Translations under genes and position numbers: made by a program
Source: CAXGTL01 sp964012725
Lineage (GTDB): Archaea > Nanobdellota > Nanobdellia > Woesearchaeales > CAXGTL01
Assembly: GCA_964012725.1 (NCBI GenBank)
Contig: CAXGTL010000026.1
Location: 1 to 14,966, forward strand
Reading direction: 5' to 3'
Length of the DNA: 14,966 nt
Notes under the pieces: model-generated
What the model saw: the letters and a program-made list of their open reading frames with translations, nothing else
Database searches by the model: none
What the model was told of the DNA's origin: nothing
Part shown: piece after piece, positions 1-6,242 of the stretch
How the letters are laid out: the number at the start of each line of letters is the position of its first letter
Numbering within the stretch: position 1 is the stretch's first letter

Positions 1-659
1 GCAACTTCCCAATAAGTAACATCGCCTTCTTCATCAACTACACCAATAAGAAGTCTTTTCTTGGTTGAATGTGCAACTCTGTTCTTTGCTGAGAACTCAT
101 GCCATGTTAATGTAGAACCTTCATGTACAGGGAAAACTATCCATTTTGCATGATCTTCGCCAGGTTTTATTCCTCTATCATAAACTCTGAAATCTGCACC
201 AAATTTTAATGCAGTTTTAATTATATAACCTCTATTTCTAAAGTCTCTAAATACACAATATCTTATCCAAAAGTTAGGTTCAGACTTTTGTGCTTTTTTA
301 ATATATTTGTCAGAAGCAATAGGTTTGTTTCTTCCATCTAATACTACTATTTTGCCTTTTTCTATTAGATAAAGACCTTCACATAATGATAATTGTACTT
401 TTTTGTCATCAAGAATCTTTCCATAACAGCTTTTATTATATAATTCTCTAGCTACATCTCCTTCTTCAGTAATGATTCTTTCTTTTGCAAATATTGCTTT
501 AACTATTTCTTTCTTTGCTTTTGAATCATCAGATGTTTTTGATTTTTGATTCTGATTTGAAGATTTTGATTCTTGTACATCTTGTTTTATTGTTTCTTTT
601 TGAACTACTTCTTGTTCTTCTACTTTTTCTTGTTGTTTTATTTTCTTCTTTTTAGCCAT
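1..659 (-). CDS. endA: tRNA-splicing endonuclease EndA (3' end cut by window)
   Basis: Cuts introns out of pre-tRNA at the bulge-helix-bulge motif. 219 codons are visible and only the last few residues should be missing beyond base 1. The C-terminal catalytic domain (about 125-219) carries the archaeal signature: FRVYDRG with Tyr160, DHAKW with His170 and VAHSTKK with Lys201. The Tyr-His-Lys spacing (10 and 31) equals that of Methanocaldococcus EndA (Y115, H125, K156), so the enzyme should be active. One catalytic unit of this size fits the homotetrameric type. Residues 1-50 are a Lys/Gln/Glu/Ser-rich low-complexity stretch absent from typical roughly 180-residue EndA. The ATG at 659 is the only Met in the visible frame and lies about 25 nt from a TATA-like palindrome, which supports this start. 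The gene is divergent from rnz. Identity is very secure; the role of the N-terminal tail is unknown. Confidence 0.95.
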   Translation of the reverse strand, partial: MAKKKKIKQQEKVEEQEVVQKETIKQDVQESKSSNQNQKSKTSDDSKAKKEIVKAIFAKERIITEEGDVARELYNKSCYGKILDDKKVQLSLCEGLYLIEKGKIVVLDGRNKPIASDKYIKKAQKSEPNFWIRYCVFRDFRNRGYIIKTALKFGADFRVYDRGIKPGEDHAKWIVFPVHEGSTLTWHEFSAKNRVAHSTKKRLLIGVVDEEGDVTYWEV

Positions 660-713
660 ATAGTAGTGAAAAACAGGGTTAAATTTAAAAAGCTTTCTAT
701 GTTGGTATACTAT
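660..713. promoter_or_regulatory. Bidirectional promoter region, endA / rnz
   Basis: This 54-bp gap separates two divergent start codons. It holds one perfect palindrome, TTAAATTTAA, at 679-688, extended on the rnz side to ATTTAAAA. Its centre is about 25 nt from the endA ATG and 30 nt from the rnz ATG, close to the archaeal TATA-to-start distance, so it could act as box A in both directions for leaderless transcripts. No Shine-Dalgarno sequence is visible for either gene. The promoter function is inferred from position and sequence only. Confidence 0.55.
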
Positions 714-1613
714 ATGCAACTAACATTCCTAGGAACATCATGTATGGTACCAACTAAAGAAAGAAATGTACCAGCAGTTTTTCTTAAATATAAGTCTGAA
801 GGTATATTGTTTGACTGTGGCGAAGGTACACAGAGACAGATGAATATAACAGGAATCAATAGAAACAAAGTTACAAAGATTCTTTTAACACATTGGCATG
901 GTGATCATGTGTCTGGTGTTATTGGATTATTACAAACAATAGGTAATAGAGAAATTAATCCTAAAATAATGATATTTGGACCAAAAGGTACTAAGAAAAG
1001 AGTCAAATGTTTAATGGATTCAATATATTTCGATGTTCAAGTTAATCTAAAGATTGTTGAAATTGATGAAAAAAAGCCTAAAACTGTTTTTAATGGTAAA
1101 GAATTTAAGATTGTAGCTGCTAACATGGTACATAATACTCCATGCATTTCTTATGCATTTATTGAAAAAGATAGAAGAAATATTGATAAAGATTTTTTAA
1201 AGAAAAACAAAATAGGTCCAGGACCTCATCTTAAACAATTGAGTGCTGGTAAATCTATAACTTACAAAGGTAAAGAAATTGATGTAAATAAAGCTACATA
1301 TGTTATAAAAGGAAAAAAAATAAGTTATGTTGTTGATACAGAAGTATGTAATAATGCAATTGAAATAGCTGAAGGTTCTGATATTTTAATTTGTGAATCA
1401 ACATATTCATCTAAGCTTGCTAACAAAGCAAGAGAATTTAGGCACATGACTTCAAAAGACGCAGCAATGATTGCAAATAAAGCTAATGTTAAGAAACTTA
1501 TATTAACACACTTTTCTCAACGTTATAAAAACTGTTTAGAGATTCAAGAAGATGCACAGACTTATTTTGATAATGTTATTTGTGCTGAAGATTTTATGAA
1601 GATTTCATTGTAA
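714..1613 (+). CDS. rnz: Ribonuclease Z (tRNA 3'-processing endonuclease)
   Basis: Cleaves the 3' trailer from pre-tRNA. The protein is 299 residues, normal for the short RNase Z form, with a metallo-beta-lactamase fold. It begins MQLTFLGTS, the typical family start. The metal ligands are visible: the HxHxDH motif at H60, H62, D64 and H65 (LLTHWHGDH), then H140 (MVHNTP), D208 (VVDTE), H244 (EFRHMT) and H266 (ILTHFSQRY). DCGEGTQRQ follows at 34-42. The open frame continues upstream, but that extension is Phe/Leu/Tyr-rich and antisense to endA, so the ATG at 714, about 27 nt after a TATA-like box, is chosen. hjc starts one nt after the stop codon, so the two genes are probably one transcription unit. 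Confidence 0.96.
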   Translation: MQLTFLGTSCMVPTKERNVPAVFLKYKSEGILFDCGEGTQRQMNITGINRNKVTKILLTHWHGDHVSGVIGLLQTIGNREINPKIMIFGPKGTKKRVKCLMDSIYFDVQVNLKIVEIDEKKPKTVFNGKEFKIVAANMVHNTPCISYAFIEKDRRNIDKDFLKKNKIGPGPHLKQLSAGKSITYKGKEIDVNKATYVIKGKKISYVVDTEVCNNAIEIAEGSDILICESTYSSKLANKAREFRHMTSKDAAMIANKANVKKLILTHFSQRYKNCLEIQEDAQTYFDNVICAEDFMKISL

Positions 1614-1614
1614 A

Positions 1615-2028
1615 ATGAAAAATAAAAAACAAAAAGGTTCTAATGCTGAAAGAGAACTAATACATAAGTTTTGGAAACATGATTGGGCTGCTTGCCGTAT
1701 TGCTGGATCAGGATCTATGAGTTATCCATCACCAGATATTCTTGCTAGTAATAATATTCGTAAACTTGCAATTGAATGTAAAGCAACAGGTAATACTAAA
1801 CAATATATTACAAAGAAACAAGTTGATGAATTAAAATTATTTTCTTCTAAATTTGGTGCAGAATCTTGGATTGGTGTAAGGTTTGACAGCGACAGGTGGT
1901 ATTTCTTTAATATTGAAGATATGAAAATAAGTAGAGGAAAAAATTATTTAATTGATTTTAAAACTGCAAAACTAAAAGGATTAATGTTTAAAGAATTGAT
2001 TGGTGTGTTTAAGCAAGAGAGATTGTAG
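1615..2028 (+). CDS. hjc: Holliday junction resolvase Hjc
   Basis: Archaeal Hjc resolves four-way DNA junctions in recombination and fork repair, acting as a dimer with a PD-(D/E)xK nuclease fold. The 137-residue protein has the expected motifs: Glu12 in NAERELI, the GSGS loop at 31-34, Asp41 in SPDIL and Glu54-x-Lys56 in IECKATG. Its length is slightly above the usual 120-135. The start codon lies one nt after the rnz stop and no Shine-Dalgarno sequence is seen, so translation may be coupled to rnz. A short T-rich stretch follows the stop. All catalytic residues are present, so the gene appears intact. Confidence 0.94.
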   Translation: MKNKKQKGSNAERELIHKFWKHDWAACRIAGSGSMSYPSPDILASNNIRKLAIECKATGNTKQYITKKQVDELKLFSSKFGAESWIGVRFDSDRWYFFNIEDMKISRGKNYLIDFKTAKLKGLMFKELIGVFKQERL

Positions 2029-2070
2029 ATAATTTTTGTGTAAATTTATTCTAATATGTTGTAAAAAAAC

Positions 2071-2096
2071 GAAATGTTTATAAACATAAATTTATA
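2071..2096 (+). promoter_or_regulatory. tfe promoter (TATA boxes)
   Basis: The hjc-tfe gap holds two TATA-like elements. TTTATAAA at 2077-2084 is preceded by an A/G-rich BRE-like stretch. AAATTTATA at 2088-2096 is centred about 25 nt before the tfe ATG. The second would give a leaderless mRNA and the first a leader of about ten nt. Nothing else was recognised in the 88-bp gap. Confidence 0.55.
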
Positions 2097-2116
2097 CCCA
2101 TAACATAAATTAAAAA

Positions 2117-2620
2117 ATGAGGTTGACAAAGAACTTAATATTCGATGTCGTTTCTGAGGTGGTAGGGAATGACGTAGTACCTTTAGTTAAATTACTAGAT
2201 CCTAAGAAAGATATTTCTGAAATTAGATTAGCAAAAAAAATAGGAGTAGAAGTAAATATTATAAGAGGAATGCTTTATAGACTTTATTATAATAATCTTG
2301 TCTGTTGTTCTAAGAGAAAAGATATGAAAACTGGATGGTATGTTTATCATTGGTACTTGAATGCAAAAAGAGTTAAGGATATGTTTAAGAGGGTGCGTGT
2401 TGATAAAATAAATAAGTTAAAAGAAAGATTGAAAAGAGAAGAGTCTGAACAATTTTTTAATTGTGGGGACCAATGTATTAGGTTAAACTTTGATCAAGCA
2501 ATTGATTTTAAATTTCAATGTCCTGAATGTGGCTTGTTGATTGAAATGGAAAATAATATGCCTAAAATTGATAAATTAAAAAAAACAATTAATGTTTTAG
2601 AATTAGAATTAAAAAAGTAA
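2117..2620 (+). CDS. tfe: Transcription initiation factor TFE (alpha subunit)
   Basis: TFE helps archaeal RNA polymerase open the promoter and is related to the N-terminal half of eukaryotic TFIIE-alpha. The 167 residues show an N-terminal winged helix (about 3-90, with YRLYYNNLVCCSKRKD and GWYVYHWY typical of the family), a basic linker helix (about 88-110) and a C-terminal zinc ribbon with C116, C120, C135 and C138. The first zinc pair is CX3C (CGDQC) and the second is CPEC. The protein ends in a short Lys/Leu-rich helix. The gene has its own promoter, and its TAA is directly followed by the stop codon of the convergent ttuA-like gene. Confidence 0.94.
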   Translation: MRLTKNLIFDVVSEVVGNDVVPLVKLLDPKKDISEIRLAKKIGVEVNIIRGMLYRLYYNNLVCCSKRKDMKTGWYVYHWYLNAKRVKDMFKRVRVDKINKLKERLKREESEQFFNCGDQCIRLNFDQAIDFKFQCPECGLLIEMENNMPKIDKLKKTINVLELELKK

Positions 2621-3475
2621 TTATTTCTTCACAATCAAACTAACTAACTGACATGTTTTACAAATATCAGATTTACTTGGTTCTTTACAATATTTACATA
2701 AGTTTATTTCTTTATTTGTTTTAAATTGTTTTTTTAATTTTGGTAATATTTTAATAAAATTTTGAATTATATTTTGTTTTATATTTGTATTATCTTTTTC
2801 TAATTCATTTAACAAAACTTTAACAGACCTTCTATACGAATCAGATGAACAAGGACATTCAGTATAAACTACTGGGAATTTCATTTTTTTAGAATATTTA
2901 GTAATTTCTTTTTCTGTAATAAAATATAAAGGTTTAACCCTTGTAACAAAAGATTTACTTTTTACTAAACCAGTTATTGGACCTAATCTTGAACAAATCT
3001 CCAAATTACCTCTAAAAAAGTTCATCATTACTGATTGTGCTTCGTCATCAAGGTTATGTCCTAAAATAATTTTATTAGCACCTAATTTTTTACTATATTT
3101 ATTAATTAAATATCTACGTAAAACACCACATATTGTACATGATTTAATCTTATGTCCTTTTGAATGAATCAAATTCCTCAAATAACATAAAGAATATCCA
3201 AATTCATCTCTAAATGATACATTATGAAGTTTTATATTATGTTCTTTGCAGAACTTTACTGCATTTTCTAAGTTCTTTTTACTATAATTACCAATAAATG
3301 CATTTATTGTTAAAGCTTCAACATTATATCCTAATTTTTTTAAAATGTATAATATTACAGTTGAATCTTTGCCACCTGAATAAGCAATTAGAATCTTTTC
3401 CTTTTTAGAAAATAATTTATAATCTTTTATAATATTCTTAACTTTTGATTCTACTTGTTGAATTATGTTAGTCAT
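2621..3475 (-). CDS. ttuA: TtuA/Ncs6-family tRNA 2-thiolation enzyme
   Basis: An adenylating, sulphur-inserting enzyme of the TtuA/Ncs6 (TIGR00269-type) family, expected to 2-thiolate a uridine in tRNA using sulphur from a ubiquitin-like carrier. The 284 residues show the PP-loop SGGKDS (33-38), a Cys pair in CTIC (C113, C116), GHNLDDEAQ (139-147), ECPCS with C207 and C209, and a C-terminal zinc ribbon (C260, C263, C272, C275). C113, C116 and C207 are the likely iron-sulphur ligands, as in TtuA. The N-terminal zinc finger of typical family members is absent: the protein starts about 30 residues before the PP-loop, and an in-frame stop lies a few codons upstream of the ATG. It is last in the r-protein operon, two nt after rpoN, with no Shine-Dalgarno sequence. 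The exact target (U54 versus U34) cannot be decided from sequence. Confidence 0.86.
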   Translation of the reverse strand: MTNIIQQVESKVKNIIKDYKLFSKKEKILIAYSGGKDSTVILYILKKLGYNVEALTINAFIGNYSKKNLENAVKFCKEHNIKLHNVSFRDEFGYSLCYLRNLIHSKGHKIKSCTICGVLRRYLINKYSKKLGANKIILGHNLDDEAQSVMMNFFRGNLEICSRLGPITGLVKSKSFVTRVKPLYFITEKEITKYSKKMKFPVVYTECPCSSDSYRRSVKVLLNELEKDNTNIKQNIIQNFIKILPKLKKQFKTNKEINLCKYCKEPSKSDICKTCQLVSLIVKK

Positions 3476-3477
3476 TA

Positions 3478-3675
3478 TTAGAACTTTTTAAATTGTGCAG
3501 CAATATCAATTAATTCTACATGGCCCATCATAATAGCTCTACAACAATATCTTTTTAATCCTAATGAATCTAAGACTTTCTTTCTAGATTCTCCTTTCTT
3601 TGTTCTTTCACTATAGTCTTCCCATAAATGGGCTATTGGTTTTCCACATGACCAACATCTTATTGGTATTATCAT
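3478..3675 (-). CDS. rpoN: DNA-directed RNA polymerase subunit Rpo10 (RpoN)
   Basis: Small zinc-binding polymerase subunit, homologue of eukaryotic Rpb10, part of the Rpo3/Rpo11/Rpo10/Rpo12 assembly platform. The 65 residues match the family length. The zinc site is C7-x2-C10 (RCWSCGKPI) plus C44-C45 (RYCCRAIMMGHVELID). A strong GGAGGG Shine-Dalgarno sequence lies five nt before the ATG and sits inside a hairpin that also covers the ATG (separate entry). An 84-nt gap separates the gene from rpsI, unusually long for this operon. It sits in its conserved place after rpsI; rpoK, which often follows, is not here. Confidence 0.96.
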   Translation of the reverse strand: MIIPIRCWSCGKPIAHLWEDYSERTKKGESRKKVLDSLGLKRYCCRAIMMGHVELIDIAAQFKKF

Positions 3676-3699
3676 AAATTTCCCTCCGTTAAATTTATG
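3673..3699 (-). promoter_or_regulatory. Hairpin covering the rpoN start codon with SD in the loop
   Basis: On the minus strand the arms CATAAATTT and AAATTTATG form a perfect 9-bp inverted repeat around a 9-nt loop AACGGAGGG. The last three bases of the 3' arm are the rpoN ATG, and the loop contains the complete Shine-Dalgarno core. In mRNA this would pair the start codon and present the ribosome-binding site in the loop. The stem is one G-C pair plus eight A-U pairs, so it should be weak and temperature sensitive. The structure is seen directly; the regulatory role is inference. Confidence 0.5.
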
Positions 3700-3701
3700 G
3701 A

Positions 3702-3725
3702 CTTTACTTCGCTTTGCTCGTAAAG
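3702..3725 (-). other. Second small hairpin in the rpsI-rpoN gap
   Basis: Arms CTTTAC and GTAAAG enclose 12 nt in which GC/GC can pair around a three-base loop. It lies directly upstream of the rpoN start-codon hairpin, in the only long gap within the operon. It could be a processing site, an attenuator element or a chance repeat. It is GC-richer than the flanking sequence. Confidence 0.3.
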
Positions 3726-3759
3726 AATCATTTTATTTTTTCCTCATAATTTTTATTCT

Positions 3760-4155
3760 TTATCTGTATGATTTCTGACGTTTAGCTCTTGCTTTTGAAG
3801 TATTTGGTTTACAAGTTTCTTTTCTTCTTACATCTGCAATAAGTAAATGACGATCATAACTTAAAAATATTTTTTCTAGTTTTTTATTATATTTAACAAG
3901 TGCTCTTGACATTGCTAATCTAGCTGCTTCTGTTTGTGATATTACTCCACCACCTTTAACATTAATGTTAATATTTACTTCATTAGCAATGTTTCCAGCT
4001 AAAATTAATGGTTCTTTTAACTTTAATCTTGCCATTTTTGGATTATATACATTTAATTTTTTACGATTTATTTTAACTAAACCTGTTCCTGGTTTAAGTG
4101 TTGCTCTTGCAATTGCTCTTTTTCTTTTTCCTGATGTATGTATTATTTTATTCAA
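3760..4155 (-). CDS. rpsI: 30S ribosomal protein uS9
   Basis: Small-subunit protein whose C-terminal tail reaches the P-site tRNA. The sequence carries HTSGKRKRAIARAT near the N-terminus, GGGVISQTEAARLAMSRAL in the middle and the hallmark ending KRQKSYR. Two starts are possible. A GTG at 4164 gives an extra MVK but has no Shine-Dalgarno sequence. A TTG at 4155 is preceded by AGGTGG (4161-4166) at five-nt spacing and gives a protein starting NKIIHTSGKRK after the initiator Met, which matches the archaeal family. The TTG is preferred here and leaves an 8-nt overlap with rplM, pointing to translational coupling. The gene lies in its conserved position between rplM and rpoN. Confidence 0.93.
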   Translation of the reverse strand: MNKIIHTSGKRKRAIARATLKPGTGLVKINRKKLNVYNPKMARLKLKEPLILAGNIANEVNININVKGGGVISQTEAARLAMSRALVKYNKKLEKIFLSYDRHLLIADVRRKETCKPNTSKARAKRQKSYR

Positions 4156-4567
4156 CTTTACCACCTAAGTATTTACAAACTTCTTTAACTGTAATATATT
4201 TAAAGTTTGGTAATTTTTTAACATGAATTTTTTCAATTGTTTCTAATTTTTGATCTTTTAATTTTTCAGGTACACCCATATAACACATAATTCTTTGATA
4301 TGCCTTTTTCCCTCTAGGAGTTTTATATTTAAGCATTCTTCGTACAACTCTTCTAACAAATCTATCAGGCATTTTTGGTTGGAATGGACCTTGGAATGGA
4401 TCACCCATATCATCTATTCTTTTATATTTAGCAAAGATGTTTTTTTTGTTTCCAGATATTGCTACTTTTTCACAGTTAACAATATCTATTTTTTCACCTA
4501 ATAATGCTTTTTTAGATGCAAAACTAGCAACTCTTCCCAATATTAAGTCTGTTCCATCTATTATCAT
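4148..4567 (-). CDS. rplM: 50S ribosomal protein uL13
   Basis: Large-subunit protein, 139 residues, typical for archaeal uL13. The N-terminus DGTDLILGRVAS and the central RFVRRVVRRMLKYKTPRGK stretch followed by MGVPEKL identify the family. It starts at an ATG eight nt after the rpl18e stop with no recognisable Shine-Dalgarno sequence, and its 3' end overlaps rpsI. It is a member of the minus-strand r-protein/polymerase operon and nothing about the protein looks broken or unusual. Confidence 0.96.
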   Translation of the reverse strand: MIIDGTDLILGRVASFASKKALLGEKIDIVNCEKVAISGNKKNIFAKYKRIDDMGDPFQGPFQPKMPDRFVRRVVRRMLKYKTPRGKKAYQRIMCYMGVPEKLKDQKLETIEKIHVKKLPNFKYITVKEVCKYLGGKVE

Positions 4568-4575
4568 TTTATATT

Positions 4576-4938
4576 TTAACCAATTATCCTCACTTTACTA
4601 CCTTTTGGATTTGTTTTTATTAATTCATTGATTGTAATTGCTTTACAACCGCATTGTTTTATTTTTTCTTTTGCTGATTTTGAAAAATAAAATGCTGAAA
4701 TTGTGATTTTTCTATTAAGTTCTCCATTTCCTAGTACTTTTCCAGGAATAATTACTGTTTCATTTTCTTTTGCTAGTTTATTAATTTTAAATAAATTGAT
4801 AATTGTTCTTTGTCTTGTAGGTCTATTAAGATTTTTAGCAATGGCTTTCCAGATTTTAACATCTTGATCAGCACTTAATCTAATTAACTCTTGTATTAAG
4901 TTTCTAAGATGTTTATTTGCTGGTCCTGTTCTTTTCAT
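4576..4938 (-). CDS. rpl18e: 50S ribosomal protein eL18
   Basis: Archaeal/eukaryotic ribosomal protein with no bacterial orthologue in this operon. The 120 residues begin MKRTGPANKHLRNLIQEL and contain VIIPGKVLGNGELNRKITISAF and the closing GSKVRIIG, all typical of eL18. The gene lies between rpoD and rplM as in most archaea. The 28-nt gap after rpoD is pure A/T-rich sequence without a Shine-Dalgarno sequence, so initiation may depend on an internal promoter or on ribosomes arriving from rpoD. Identity is secure. Confidence 0.95.
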   Translation of the reverse strand: MKRTGPANKHLRNLIQELIRLSADQDVKIWKAIAKNLNRPTRQRTIINLFKINKLAKENETVIIPGKVLGNGELNRKITISAFYFSKSAKEKIKQCGCKAITINELIKTNPKGSKVRIIG

Positions 4939-4966
4939 TTTGTATTTTATATATTATTATATTTTC

Positions 4967-5758
4967 TTATTTTACTTTACTCATTACTTCTACAAATTCA
5001 TCACATTTTTCTGCTAATATGTTTGCAGATTCTTTTACAATAGTTTTAGCAGGAATTGAACCCCATGATTCTATAGTAAACCAATATTTATTATCATCTT
5101 CTGAAATTGTAACTGCACCTTCACTATAATCTTGGCATGCTTCACAAAGATGACATTCTTTTTTATAATCTTTTTTAAGTGTTAATTTTCCTGATTTTAT
5201 TTCAAATAAATTTTTTGGACACATTTTTACAATAAGTTCAGCATCTTTTGGTTGTTTTTTGATTTCAACAATTGGTTCATGTTTATATATAGCTAATCCT
5301 GGTGAAAATTTAGCATGATCCTTTCCTTTACCTAAGACTGCTGTTGCAATTAATTCTATTTCTTGTCCACTTAATAATTTAACAATGATAGTTTTTCCAT
5401 AAACTGGAGTTATTTTTGGGTCTTTTGATTTAAAACTTGAAGCATGAGCTGTTTTTGCTCCTCTTTCTTTAAGAGTTAATTGTACTTGGCACTTAGCACA
5501 ACCTTCACCTTTACAAGTACATTTTTCAGGAAGATTGTATGTTTTTAAGTCTGATTTTAAAACTACTAAACCTAATCTTTGAGCAACTGTTTCATCATAA
5601 ATTGCAGAATTATTTTTCTTAAATTCTACTTCTTCAATTGCCATTGTTGGAACTTCTCCAATCATGATTCTTCTAATTGCATTTGCAAATGAAACAGAGA
5701 TATCTTGTAAGATAAAAGAAACTTCTTCATTAGATTTGTTAATAAGTTCGACTTTCAT
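4967..5758 (-). CDS. rpoD: DNA-directed RNA polymerase subunit Rpo3 (RpoD)
   Basis: Assembly-platform subunit of archaeal RNA polymerase, homologue of Rpb3 and the alpha N-terminal domain; it is not a sigma factor. The 263 residues start with the alpha-like dimerisation segment (VSFANAIRRIMIGEVPTMAIE, about 22-42). Two Cys sets are visible. C80, C82, C87 and C90 (CxCx4CxxC) resemble the Rpb3 zinc loop. C180, C202, C205 and C208 (CP, then CxxCxxC) lie in the ferredoxin-like insertion and would suit one iron-sulphur cluster. SWGSIPAKTIV near 231-241 is the usual C-terminal helix entry. The ATG overlaps the rpsK TGA by four nt (ATGA), so translation is coupled to uS11. Confidence 0.96.
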   Translation of the reverse strand: MKVELINKSNEEVSFILQDISVSFANAIRRIMIGEVPTMAIEEVEFKKNNSAIYDETVAQRLGLVVLKSDLKTYNLPEKCTCKGEGCAKCQVQLTLKERGAKTAHASSFKSKDPKITPVYGKTIIVKLLSGQEIELIATAVLGKGKDHAKFSPGLAIYKHEPIVEIKKQPKDAELIVKMCPKNLFEIKSGKLTLKKDYKKECHLCEACQDYSEGAVTISEDDNKYWFTIESWGSIPAKTIVKESANILAEKCDEFVEVMSKVK

Positions 5759-6219
5759 ACTCTTCTACCTCTTCTTCCACCTTTCTTTCTACAACCATCA
5801 TGTGGAACAGGAGTAACATCTTCAATAATACCTATTTTTAATCCTACCCTTGATAATGCACGAACAGCTGCTTGTGCTCCTGGTCCTGGTGAATGTGGAC
5901 CATTATGGCCTCCAGGTGCTTTTATTTTTACATGTATTGCGTTAACTCCTTTTTCTTTTGCTATTTCTGCTGCTTTTTTTGCTGCAGCCATTGCTGCTGT
6001 TGGACTTGATTCTAGTCTATGTGCTTTAACAACTTGTCCACCAGAAGTTCTTGCTATTGATTCTGAACCTGTAATATCTGTTATATGTATAATTGTATTA
6101 TTATATGATGAATAAATATGACAAATGCCCCAGATATCATTTTTACTTTTTTGAGGTCTTGGCCTTCTTTCTCTTCTGTCTGGTCTTTTTTTATCGTATT
6201 TTGGTTTTCTGTCAGCCAT
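5755..6219 (-). CDS. rpsK: 30S ribosomal protein uS11
   Basis: Platform protein of the small subunit, 154 residues. The core GICHIYSSYNNTIIHITDITG (about 31-51), APGGHNGPHSPGPGAQAAVRAL (101-122) and ending VTPVPHDGCRKKGGRRGRRV are diagnostic. The N-terminal 26 residues are a Lys/Arg/Pro-rich extension, somewhat longer than in many archaea. A GGAG lies about 11 nt before the ATG, a loose Shine-Dalgarno sequence. The 3' end overlaps rpoD by four nt. Confidence 0.96.
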   Translation of the reverse strand: MADRKPKYDKKRPDRRERRPRPQKSKNDIWGICHIYSSYNNTIIHITDITGSESIARTSGGQVVKAHRLESSPTAAMAAAKKAAEIAKEKGVNAIHVKIKAPGGHNGPHSPGPGAQAAVRALSRVGLKIGIIEDVTPVPHDGCRKKGGRRGRRV

Positions 6220-6242
6220 ATTTCATTATACTCCATTTATTT

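Noticed and set aside
573..713. In-frame upstream extension of the rnz reading frame
   Set aside because: It is Phe/Leu/Tyr-rich, antisense to the Lys-rich endA tail, and RNase Z proteins start at MQLTFLGT; the TATA spacing also supports 714.
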